In this document: in pieces, positions 1 to 7,519 of the stretch | Numbering within the stretch: position 1 is the stretch's first letter | How the letters are laid out: each line of letters begins with the position of its first letter | Program-made: the position numbers and the translations under genes | DNA from: Campylobacterota bacterium | Lineage (GTDB): Bacteria; Campylobacterota; Campylobacteria; Campylobacterales; Sulfurovaceae | Length of the DNA: 11,229 nucleotides | Direction: 5' to 3' | NCBI GenBank assembly: GCA_013153825.1 | Contig: JAADDP010000028.1 | Span: 1 to 11,229, forward strand | Notes under the pieces: model-generated | The model's database searches: none | The model's input: only the letters and a program-made list of their open reading frames with translations | What the model was told of the DNA's origin: nothing

Positions 1-858
1 CTCTACAGTCTTAGTTGAATCTGAACTATCTAGAAAATTATTTAAAGATTCCGTATCTATCCAATCGGTTTTTCTCTGCTCATTCACATCAGTTTTGACA
101 ATATCAATCACCTCTATATCTCGAAATCCTGCTCTAAAGCACCAATTCTCTAAAGCCTTAACTGTGGGTATAAAGTATATGTTTGGAATCTTTGAATATC
201 TATCTCTAGGGGTTAAAGATAGCTCACCATCTCCATCAATCATAAATGTATCTAAAATTAGAACTCCACCATAGTTTAACCCTCTGTAGAGAGACTTCAA
301 TGCTCCTATAGGGTCTTTTCTGTGGTATAGAACACCTAGACACAATAGGGTGTCAAACCTATGCTCATAATATTGAATATGTTCAACACCAAGCAGTTCA
401 TATCTGATTTTACTATTTATAAAGTGGTCTATAAACTTAAATTGGCAATAGTATAGTGGAAATGGGTCAAAACCGATAAGCTCTTTAGCCCCCTTATCCA
501 ACATTCTAAATAGATAGTAACCATTGTTACACCCTATATCCCCCACAACCTTACCCTCTATATCTAGATGTTTCTCAATTAGTGAGTACTTCATATAGCT
601 TCTCCACTCACTATCTATAAATATGGTATCGAAGAGTCTAAATGGCCCTTTTCTCCAAGGTATTAGAGCCTCTGCCACACCCTTTATATACTCAACCTCC
701 CTTCTACTTATGGTATTGGAACGTATCTCAATGCTACTTCCAAGTTTAACCTCAATATCATTCATTTTTGGAAGTTTGGATATCATCTCCCATCTAGGTT
801 TAATATCTTTCCAGTTGATACACCTCAACCTCTCCTCTCTAACTATATCTAAATCCAT
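1..858 (-). CDS. cmoB: tRNA U34 carboxymethyltransferase CmoB, C-terminus cut by window edge
   Basis: CmoB transfers the carboxymethyl group of carboxy-S-adenosylmethionine (made by CmoA) to 5-hydroxyuridine at tRNA position 34, giving the cmo5U wobble base in the cytoplasm. The 286 visible residues carry family hallmarks: IPWRKGPF at about 66-73, IDSEWRS at 81-87, the SAM-type glycine motif DIGCNNGYY at 107-115, DP followed by CQF at 131-140, GVLYHRKDP at 175-183, DRYSKIPNIYFIP at 219-231, and EQRKTDW at 260-266. From memory the E. coli protein is about 323 residues and continues roughly 20-30 residues past the matching KTVE, so only the extreme C-terminus is missing. The ATG is preceded by a purine-rich AGAGGGG and lies 15 bases after the lipoprotein stop, so it may be the tail of the same transcript. 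Its housekeeping role is unrelated to the pilus genes. Confidence 0.95.
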   Translation of the reverse strand, partial: MDLDIVREERLRCINWKDIKPRWEMISKLPKMNDIEVKLGSSIEIRSNTISRREVEYIKGVAEALIPWRKGPFRLFDTIFIDSEWRSYMKYSLIEKHLDIEGKVVGDIGCNNGYYLFRMLDKGAKELIGFDPFPLYYCQFKFIDHFINSKIRYELLGVEHIQYYEHRFDTLLCLGVLYHRKDPIGALKSLYRGLNYGGVLILDTFMIDGDGELSLTPRDRYSKIPNIYFIPTVKALENWCFRAGFRDIEVIDIVKTDVNEQRKTDWIDTESLNNFLDSSDSTKTVE

Positions 859-873
859 CAGTATCACCCCTCT

Positions 874-2682
874 CTAAAATTTATCAAATGGGGATATGTG
901 ACAATCCCTAAAATCTATTGAGCCTGAGCTATTTAAATCTATCAACTTCACCTCCAATCTTATAAAGGCTCTCTCCCCAAACTCTCCACAATCACCATAC
1001 CCATCTACTCTACTACTCTTCTCAATTGATAATATCTCCACATTATCCAGCTCTATGGAGCAGTTAACATCTACATTATAGATATATATATTCTCATCTT
1101 CTGCTAAATCTAGCTCAAATAGATGGGTAATCTTCATAGTCTCACTACTATTCCTCTCAATATCTATAGTCTTAGGTCTCTTAACCCGATAGTTGAGCCT
1201 CTCAAAGTGAACCTCTCCAACTCTCTTCTCACCTATTAAGTTTACCCCTAAAGCTACCCTCTTACCTATAAGGTATGGTGGAAACTTCAGCTCAACAAAG
1301 CTCTCTCCATCTCCATTTAGCTCATATATACCATTTTTTGAGTCAACCTTAACCCTCCACTCCCTATAGTAGCCACTGCAATTATCTATAATATAGTTGT
1401 GACCTACAGCAAAACCTAACCCCTTATGGCTATCTCCATAGTAGCTATCCCTCAAATTTAAAGTATCTCCAGAGCTGTATGGCTCAATATCCCATCTACC
1501 TAGAGCCTCACTCGCCTTAACATCTCCAAATAGGAGTAGAAAGTCTCTCTCTGGATTGATACCATTAAATAGCTCCCTATCAACTTTAAAGACTGCTCTA
1601 TTGGTAGTAGAGTCAGCAATCAACTCCCTCTCTATGCCACTCTCCTCTCCAAAGAGTATCTCTCTTCCCCTACCATCTCTATCTCTGAAGTCTGCCATTG
1701 TCGATACCCTTATCTTATGAGAGCCACCTACAATATTTCCATATCTATCTGTAGCCGATATTAGAAATCTCTGCTTAAACCATCTACTCTCAGGCTCATA
1801 CTCAACACCTGCAGATGTTATCGATAGTGCTGTGGGGTCGCTGGAAAGAACATCTATGCTCCCCCTCTCCACAATTGTATGCAGTTGACCATCACTATCT
1901 ATATATTCAATCTCTATTTTTATATCGGCTACCCCCGATATATCACCCCCCTTAACATATAAATCTACATCCTCAATTGATTTAAACTCTAGATACTCCA
2001 CCTCACTTTCATACTCTGTTCTATATATGGAGGTCTCTATAAACTTGACCTTTGATGGGTCTAGAGTCTCTATTCTAACCAGCTTAACACTCTCTCCCAT
2101 AATTGAGTTACCATCCGGCTCTGTTGAGTTTCCATCATATATAAATAGTCTATATCTCTCTATCTCTCCCACAAAAATTGAGCTATCCCCATCCATAGAG
2201 AGTAGCCTAAAAGAGCTATCTGAACCACCAATAGTGGATTCAGTATCTATAGATATATTATGCTCCTTAGAGATGTAGATACTCTTATGTGCTGTATCTC
2301 TATATGTAGCATAGCTCTCTCCCCTCAATATGTAACTCTCTGGGGTGCATGGTGTTCTAAATTTAAATATAACCTTTACTATTTGTGACCTATCAATATC
2401 ATTAAATATTAGACCTCTATCACCGATATTACTACTCTCTATGGTGCATCCTCCAATATCAACCGATATATCTGATAGCGTAAGTTTTGAACCTTTAGGA
2501 TATAGACTCTCCAAAAAAATCTCCATATATAGAGCCTCGTGTGAACGGTCTAGTATGGTATACTCTCCAGTAATTTTTAATACATCCTCCCCTATACTGT
2601 TTACCCTCTTCCCTCCATCTCCTTCGCATCCGGTAGCCATGATATATACCACAATTAGTATTGTAAGTATCCCTCTTCCCAT
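874..2682 (-). CDS. Large putative lipoprotein with Ig-like segment, function unknown
   Basis: I do not recognise this 602-residue protein as a named family. It starts with a hydrophobic stretch (about 4-16) followed by ATGC with Cys19, which reads as a lipobox, although Ala at -3 is less usual than Leu. The rest has no transmembrane helix and looks beta-rich. Residues about 285-330 (SITSAGVEYEP, then FLISATDRYGNIVGG) resemble bacterial Ig-like/Big_1 domains, where a 'TD+YGN' turn is common. Cysteines after the lipid anchor are C79, C112, C435, C541, C565 and C594, which suggests disulfides in an exported protein. The ATG lies 11 bases after the barrel gene and lacks a clear Shine-Dalgarno, so coupling is likely. 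By context it could be a surface or periplasmic partner, pilus-associated adhesin or substrate of the upstream machine; this role is inference. Confidence 0.8.
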   Translation of the reverse strand: MGRGILTILIVVYIMATGCEGDGGKRVNSIGEDVLKITGEYTILDRSHEALYMEIFLESLYPKGSKLTLSDISVDIGGCTIESSNIGDRGLIFNDIDRSQIVKVIFKFRTPCTPESYILRGESYATYRDTAHKSIYISKEHNISIDTESTIGGSDSSFRLLSMDGDSSIFVGEIERYRLFIYDGNSTEPDGNSIMGESVKLVRIETLDPSKVKFIETSIYRTEYESEVEYLEFKSIEDVDLYVKGGDISGVADIKIEIEYIDSDGQLHTIVERGSIDVLSSDPTALSITSAGVEYEPESRWFKQRFLISATDRYGNIVGGSHKIRVSTMADFRDRDGRGREILFGEESGIERELIADSTTNRAVFKVDRELFNGINPERDFLLLFGDVKASEALGRWDIEPYSSGDTLNLRDSYYGDSHKGLGFAVGHNYIIDNCSGYYREWRVKVDSKNGIYELNGDGESFVELKFPPYLIGKRVALGVNLIGEKRVGEVHFERLNYRVKRPKTIDIERNSSETMKITHLFELDLAEDENIYIYNVDVNCSIELDNVEILSIEKSSRVDGYGDCGEFGERAFIRLEVKLIDLNSSGSIDFRDCHISPFDKF

Positions 2683-2693
2683 TCCTATATTGC

Positions 2694-3224
2694 CTAAAAG
2701 ATGTAGTTTAGTGATATGGATATGGTATCCATGCTATCAATGCTATCTATAGATGTAACCAGATATCTATAGCCCAAATCTATATCGACACCTATCGATA
2801 GACCCCAGACTATACCTATATTAGCCCCATAGGTTAACCCATCTCCATCTATCTCTAAGTCACTATAGCTCATCCACCCCATATCAAATCCGATATAGGG
2901 CTTAACTATATTATCCTTATCCTCATACATAGATGCAAATAGATATCTATCTATCGATATTAGAGATGTGAATAGCTCCTGCTCACCATCTTTTGAGTAG
3001 TATGTTGAGAAGCCACTTCTCCAGTAGTAGTCTTGAACTCCAACCTTAAGTCCACCAACTATATTGCTACTTGAGAGTGAAGCACCTATCACATTCTTAT
3101 ACTCAATATTCAATCTTCCAAACTCAACTCCAAAAATCTTTTCAAGCTCTCTATCCCCAGCAGAGAGTGCCACAATAGCCACCAACTCTATCAGCAATAT
3201 CTTAAATATAGCTCCAATTCTCAT
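2694..3224 (-). CDS. Small outer-membrane beta-barrel protein
   Basis: The protein has 176 residues from the ATG at 3224. I chose this start over the in-frame ATG at 3239 because GGGAG lies 8 bases upstream (inside the last codons of the kinase gene) and because it gives a cleaner signal peptide (MRIGAIFKILLIELVAIVAL, cleavage probably near LSAG). The mature part alternates short hydrophobic and polar beta-strand segments rich in Tyr, Gly and Ser, such as YIGFDMGWMSYS and LSIGVDIDLGYRY. It ends in SLNYIF, whose terminal Phe is the usual BAM-recognition signature of outer-membrane barrels. The size suits an 8-strand barrel of the OmpA/OmpX fold. Its start is 4 bases after the kinase stop, so the two are co-translated. 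It could be a surface anchor or partner of the neighbouring lipoprotein or secretin; no specific function is visible. Confidence 0.8.
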   Translation of the reverse strand: MRIGAIFKILLIELVAIVALSAGDRELEKIFGVEFGRLNIEYKNVIGASLSSSNIVGGLKVGVQDYYWRSGFSTYYSKDGEQELFTSLISIDRYLFASMYEDKDNIVKPYIGFDMGWMSYSDLEIDGDGLTYGANIGIVWGLSIGVDIDLGYRYLVTSIDSIDSMDTISISLNYIF

Positions 3225-3228
3225 ATAT

Positions 3229-4779
3229 TTAGCTCCCATTTATAACTACTCTAAACCCAATATTTATATCTCTGTGGTCTCTTCTAAAGTGGTATCTATA
3301 GCTTGTTCTAGCCGATGACCTAACAAAGTTGAATGCACCACCCCTTAAAACTTTTACATCTCCACCATATAGAGCTATGGGATTATCGAGGTTACCATCT
3401 CTACTCCTATAGAAGTCGGCTATAAAGTCGTCTCTACACCACTCCCACACATTTCCTGCCATCTGATAACATCCATATGGGCTAACCCCCATTTTAAAAC
3501 TATCAACAGCTACAGTATCACCTATACCACCCTCAATATTGCAGTAGTTATCCTTAAATTGATTGCCCCAAGGGTATATCTGACCCTTTACCCCTCTAGA
3601 TGCCTTCTCCCATTGAGCCTCCGTAGGTAGTACAACTCCAGCCCATTTGCAATATATTGATGCCTCATCCCAAGATACATCAACTACAGGGTGGTTTGGT
3701 CTCTCTCTACATATCTTATCAAAGTTATCTGGAGCTTTAATATCTCTATTCTCATCTAAAAATAGTCTATACTCCATATTTGTTACTGGATATATAGATA
3801 TTGAGTATCCATCTAGATAGAGCCTTCTACGAGGCTTCTCCACATCTATCTTCGACTCAGGCCCACTACCTCTATAGAATTTCCCCTCTGGAATATATAC
3901 AAATCTATCTCTATCCACTATATTAAGACCTCTATTTATAGAGACCCCTCCAGCTAATTGTATAGATTCTATATCTCTCTCATCAAATATCGACTCTATA
4001 TCATCTATCACCTCATCACATAGGTGATATCTCCTCTCTCTATCCTCCTCCAACATCTTGAGTATCACCATATCCAGCTCTGGAGATACGGAGCTATTGA
4101 AGTAGCTTGGAGCTTTAATAGACTCTCTATTTGGTTTAAATTTAGTTAGAAGTTCATATAGTATTACACCCATAGCATATATATCTACCCTATTATCTAT
4201 ATCTTTAACCCCCCTTATCTGCTCTGGAGCCATATAGTCTGGAGTTCCAATTCTCATACCTCTCTCCTTTATAACATCCTCAATCTGACTCCCATCAATG
4301 ACCGTGGCTATCCCAAAATCCATAAGCAGGGTCTCTCCACTCCTATCAACCATGATATTTGCAGGTTTTATATCTCTATGTATCGTATATTTATGGGTGT
4401 AGCTTAGAGCTTCTAGTATAGGTTTAACCATATGGAACATCTTCTTAGCATCTCTAGTTTTAATATCCTGATTTCTCTCCATCCAACTCTTAAGGCTATA
4501 TCCATCTATAAACTGCATAACCAGATAGTAGTTTCTCCTGAAACGTATTATATCCCTTACCCTAATTACACTCCTATGTGTCACCCGTAGAGATGTCTTA
4601 GCCTCATTTAGAAATAGGTTGATGAGGTCTCTTCTCCCAACATACCTCTCTAGAATTGTCTTAATTGCCACATACTCTCTCAACTCCCTATCATAGGCCT
4701 TATATACCTCTCCCATTCCTCCAGAACCTAAACGCTCTACGACTCTAAATCTCTCTCCATCTCCTATAAACATCTCCAT
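3229..4779 (-). CDS. Ser/Thr protein kinase with C-terminal SUMF1/FGE-like domain
   Basis: A 516-residue soluble Hanks-type kinase with no membrane segment. Kinase motifs are complete: glycine loop [11 protein letters not shown] (18-28), VAIK with Lys40, Glu59 of helix [11 protein letters not shown] (134-143, catalytic Asp136), DFG (154-156), [10 protein letters not shown] (178-187) and [13 protein letters not shown] (199-211). After a linker, residues about 292-514 form a SUMF1/formylglycine-generating-enzyme-like domain ([80 protein letters not shown]). The paired cysteines used by true FGE in the C-terminal part are absent, so the domain is probably a binding or sensing C-type-lectin fold rather than an oxidase. 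The ATG abuts the secretin stop, with GAGGAGGAG nine bases upstream. It probably phosphorylates a component of the pilus/secretion machine; the substrate is unknown. Confidence 0.95.
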   Translation of the reverse strand: MEMFIGDGERFRVVERLGSGGMGEVYKAYDRELREYVAIKTILERYVGRRDLINLFLNEAKTSLRVTHRSVIRVRDIIRFRRNYYLVMQFIDGYSLKSWMERNQDIKTRDAKKMFHMVKPILEALSYTHKYTIHRDIKPANIMVDRSGETLLMDFGIATVIDGSQIEDVIKERGMRIGTPDYMAPEQIRGVKDIDNRVDIYAMGVILYELLTKFKPNRESIKAPSYFNSSVSPELDMVILKMLEEDRERRYHLCDEVIDDIESIFDERDIESIQLAGGVSINRGLNIVDRDRFVYIPEGKFYRGSGPESKIDVEKPRRRLYLDGYSISIYPVTNMEYRLFLDENRDIKAPDNFDKICRERPNHPVVDVSWDEASIYCKWAGVVLPTEAQWEKASRGVKGQIYPWGNQFKDNYCNIEGGIGDTVAVDSFKMGVSPYGCYQMAGNVWEWCRDDFIADFYRSRDGNLDNPIALYGGDVKVLRGGAFNFVRSSARTSYRYHFRRDHRDINIGFRVVINGS

Positions 4780-6726
4780 CTATATAGGCTCCTCCTCTCC
4801 TGATAAAATCTTCAGATGGTCTATCTCTCTTCTTCTAAACTTGGTGGGTCTATCCCCCTCTCCCCCACTCTCAACACTCCTATTTAATTTTGCTCTCTGA
4901 AGCTCTAAACTCCTCTTATAGTTCATATAGTGGCTACTCTGCATACTTCTCATATCATCTGGAGTAACTATCTTTGGGGTGATAAAAAATATAAGCTCAT
5001 TCTTATATATATTTCTATTCTTAGTTTTAAAGAATAGCCCTATTAGTGGAATATCCTTTAGATATGGTACACCTCCACCACTTCCACTGCTACTATATTG
5101 GAATAGCCCCCCTAAAATTAGCGTCTCTCCACTCTTAATAATAACATTTGACTCTATTCTACTCTCCGATTTCTCTATCTTCTCTCTAGATACAGAGCCT
5201 AGTGAAGAGTTCTCTATCGATATCTCCAATATTATATCTGCCTCTTTAGATGTCTCATCAGATGTGGATACTATGTGTGGTTTCGCCTTAATTGATACTC
5301 CAGTATTTACACTCTGTAGACTCATCTTATCTGCTGTAGCTGTTGGGACACTGACAGAATCACCAGATAGTATTGTAGCCTCTCTATTATTTAGTGTTAC
5401 AATTCTTGGGTTTGAGAGAACCTTCCCAACACCCTCACTCTCCATTAAATTTAGTTGAAAGTTTAACATACTTTTTGAACCCATAAATAGCATAGATGAT
5501 GATAATCCCAATGCACCTATAGGTTTTAGGATATCTGCACCATTAAAGTTTTCCGAGCTGGAGTCAACATCATCACCATCTTCTCTACTCCCACTACCCA
5601 TACTCTGCAGATTTTCAGATATGCTATCGGCAGTTGAGAGGCTATATAATCTATCATCTCCATAGCTTCTTGAGCCTCCAAGCCTCATACCCATCTCCTC
5701 AGTAAAGCCACTATTTCCCAATGCTATAGTGACCTCTATCTCAACAAGTTGAGGTCTCCTATCTAACCTCTTTAAAATCTTTTTAATCCTATCTATCCTC
5801 TCGGGAAAATCTTTTACAATAACGGAGTTTGTTCTCTTGTCAATCTTTATGTACGCCACATCTCTTGATAGAACCCCAAAACTTCTGCTACTATTTATAT
5901 CTGGCTCATCTATCCCCATCAAGCCCCTAAGAGTATCCTCAAGAGTATCAACCTTCACCCTTTTTCCATTAAACTCCACCTCTCTCATAGATACATTTAT
6001 AAATTTAAGTGGAATAATCTCTATATCCATACTTCTACTTATCTCTGCCATTCTACTGTTAAATATGGCTCTCTTCTCCTCCAAAGCCTGACTCTTAACC
6101 ATCTCCTCAAGCTCAAGTTTTCTCCTCTCCCTATCCTCCCTATCTCTCTGTAGTTGAAGTCTACTCTCCTCAAGTAGAGCCTTCCTCCTAACCTCTTCCC
6201 TCTCCATTGCACTCTTCTGTTTAAGCTCCTCAGCCTTCTCAAGATTGGCCACTATACTCTCAAGTTCAGATATTGCGTTTTGATTTCCCTTAACATACAC
6301 GGTATTGTTTAATCTTCCTCTACCATACTTAATGGATACCGTACTGTCAAATATATCATACCTCTTTAGAATATCTTTTAACCGTTGAGCATTCAGGTAT
6401 CTTAGGACTATAATCTTCCTCTTATCTCTATTTGCAGTCACAACAATGATACCATCTCTAAATCTATAACTGAGTCCAAACTCCTCAATTATCATCTTAA
6501 ATGCCCCCTCAAGAGGCATATTGAAGTTGAACGTTAAACTCTCATCCTTAACACTACTATCTACCCTGATTGGAATTCCACTCTCTCTGGCTATCTCTCT
6601 CAAGATAATCTTTATACTCTCATCGTATGATTCTCTTATAAATATCTTATCCCTGAATTTCAATCCAGATGAACCTGAGATTGAGACTGCAGATATGGTT
6701 AAGAGTAATAATATAAATCTCTTCAA
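4780..6726 (-). CDS. Outer-membrane secretin, GspD/PilQ/MshL type
   Basis: A 648-residue secretin, expected to form the multimeric outer-membrane channel for a type IV pilus or type II secretion pseudopilus. Order: signal peptide (1-20), N0/STN-like domain (about 22-100), an N1-type domain (104-164, RYLNAQRLKDIL then NTVYVKG), a charged coiled coil (about 162-230), a second N-type domain (235-330, IPLKFINVSM then NSVIVKDFPERIDRI), and the secretin core (about 415-590). The core shows LSNPRIVTLNNREATILSG (437-455), PHIV (483-486), IIKSGETLILGGL (529-541) and VPYLKDIPLIGLFF (553-566), followed by a roughly 60-residue basic tail. The start is TTG at 6726, overlapping the upstream TGA, with AGGAGG five bases before it, and it gives a proper signal peptide. 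The 70-residue coiled-coil insertion is not usual for GspD. MshL-type is the closest alternative label. Confidence 0.95.
   Translation of the reverse strand: MKRFILLLLTISAVSISGSSGLKFRDKIFIRESYDESIKIILREIARESGIPIRVDSSVKDESLTFNFNMPLEGAFKMIIEEFGLSYRFRDGIIVVTANRDKRKIIVLRYLNAQRLKDILKRYDIFDSTVSIKYGRGRLNNTVYVKGNQNAISELESIVANLEKAEELKQKSAMEREEVRRKALLEESRLQLQRDREDRERRKLELEEMVKSQALEEKRAIFNSRMAEISRSMDIEIIPLKFINVSMREVEFNGKRVKVDTLEDTLRGLMGIDEPDINSSRSFGVLSRDVAYIKIDKRTNSVIVKDFPERIDRIKKILKRLDRRPQLVEIEVTIALGNSGFTEEMGMRLGGSRSYGDDRLYSLSTADSISENLQSMGSGSREDGDDVDSSSENFNGADILKPIGALGLSSSMLFMGSKSMLNFQLNLMESEGVGKVLSNPRIVTLNNREATILSGDSVSVPTATADKMSLQSVNTGVSIKAKPHIVSTSDETSKEADIILEISIENSSLGSVSREKIEKSESRIESNVIIKSGETLILGGLFQYSSSGSGGGVPYLKDIPLIGLFFKTKNRNIYKNELIFFITPKIVTPDDMRSMQSSHYMNYKRSLELQRAKLNRSVESGGEGDRPTKFRRREIDHLKILSGEEEPI
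4789..4797 (-). promoter_or_regulatory. Ribosome binding site of the kinase gene inside the secretin end
   Basis: GAGGAGGAG encodes the Glu-Glu-Glu near the secretin C-terminus and lies nine bases before the kinase ATG at 4779. Because the ATG directly follows the secretin TAG, ribosomes finishing the secretin could re-initiate on the kinase. Confidence 0.7.
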
Positions 6727-7514
6727 TCTAACCTCCTCCTCACACCTATAAAATACTCCTCAACATCTCCACCCTTTAACCTCTTAACTACTGTAACCTT
6801 TCCACTTCTAATATCCTCTACTACTCCCTTATCGTAGAATCTATCTCCAATATAGTATCTCTTTCCATCTATAGTTGCAGATGCCCTCTCTCCATTTAGG
6901 GATACCCCAGATAGTTTAAATATATATGTCAAGTTTATAGCCCTATTTACAGCTCCCCTACCATCAAGCTCATGTGTCTGAAACGGGTCTCTTCTACTCT
7001 CCTTAATAACGCTATCTAGTATCTCAGCCCTAGCCTCTCTACTCATCTGTAGCTCCCCGATAACATTTATTACGATAGTAATGGCATTTTTAGGATTATC
7101 TGGAGTTGTCTCATACTCATCTATAGATAGTTTCTCTATAGCTATATTTAGCTTCTCAAACTCACTCAATATCTTTATAAATTTTCTATAGTCTGTTATG
7201 AAGTGTAACTCAAACTTAAAGGGGTTTCCATCAACTGGAACTACCTTATCTATCACAACTCTACTACCTTTACATGTATCATTTAGAGCTTTAAGTATAT
7301 CGGGTGTACTATTTAAAGTTCTACTCTTCTCCTCAATTGCTCTTCTTCTCTCCTCTATCTTTCGATTTAAATCTCTCTTTTCCCCCTTATAGTATCTCAA
7401 TAGCCTATCAATCCCCCTCTGATAATCGATAAGGGGTCTATAGTAGGCACTATATAGCAGAAATATTCCTGATGCAACAGTAAGTATAGATGTAAATATA
7501 TCTACTCTATCCAT
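6723..7514 (-). CDS. PilO/GspM-like protein fused to a PilP/GspC-type domain
   Basis: A 263-residue bitopic inner-membrane protein. A short cytoplasmic N-terminus leads into a transmembrane helix (about 7-25), then a coiled coil (32-70, rich in Arg, Glu and Lys), then a ferredoxin-like region (about 75-155) of the kind that lets PilO/GspM pair with PilN/GspL. RDPF at 175-178 marks the usual entry to a PilP/GspC homology region, and residues about 196-258 (LSGVSLNGERASATIDGKRY, then YIGDRF, VVEDIRSGKVTVV) fit that beta-sandwich, which normally contacts the secretin N0 domain. PilO and PilP are usually separate genes, so this looks like a fusion of the two alignment-complex subunits. ATG at 7514 has GGAGAG upstream and lies 5 bases after the GspL-like gene; its TGA overlaps the secretin TTG. 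Assignment rests on architecture and position more than on strong motifs. Confidence 0.8.
   Translation of the reverse strand: MDRVDIFTSILTVASGIFLLYSAYYRPLIDYQRGIDRLLRYYKGEKRDLNRKIEERRRAIEEKSRTLNSTPDILKALNDTCKGSRVVIDKVVPVDGNPFKFELHFITDYRKFIKILSEFEKLNIAIEKLSIDEYETTPDNPKNAITIVINVIGELQMSREARAEILDSVIKESRRDPFQTHELDGRGAVNRAINLTYIFKLSGVSLNGERASATIDGKRYYIGDRFYDKGVVEDIRSGKVTVVKRLKGGDVEEYFIGVRRRLD
6732..6737 (-). promoter_or_regulatory. Ribosome binding site deciding the secretin TTG start
   Basis: AGGAGG on the minus strand stands five bases before the TTG at 6726. It lies inside the last codons of the PilO/PilP-like gene and makes the TTG, which overlaps that gene's TGA, the best start. No ATG nearby would keep the whole signal peptide. 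Confidence 0.8.
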
Positions 7515-7519
7515 ATAAT

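Noticed and set aside
623..877. Plus-strand open frame opposite cmoB
   Set aside because: The minus strand here encodes clear CmoB motifs; the plus frame is Ser/Ile/Leu-rich low complexity, as expected for the complement of purine-rich coding DNA.
2027..2752. Plus-strand open frames opposite the lipoprotein and barrel genes
   Set aside because: No recognisable motif or ribosome site, composition dominated by Ser, Leu, Ile and Pro; antisense shadows.
3232..3910. C-terminal domain as an active formylglycine-generating enzyme
   Set aside because: The catalytic cysteine pair is missing and no sulfatase gene is nearby.
3229..4779. Kinase as PpkA of a type VI secretion system
   Set aside because: No type VI components are present and the neighbours are secretin and pilin genes; the kinase also lacks a transmembrane helix.
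4979..6091. Plus-strand open frames opposite the secretin
   Set aside because: The minus frame has secretin signatures at the same place; the antisense products are hydrophobic low-complexity shadows.
6039..6242. Minus-strand 67-residue frame inside the secretin coiled coil
   Set aside because: It is an Arg/Leu-rich out-of-frame reading of the purine-rich coiled-coil codons and has no independent support.
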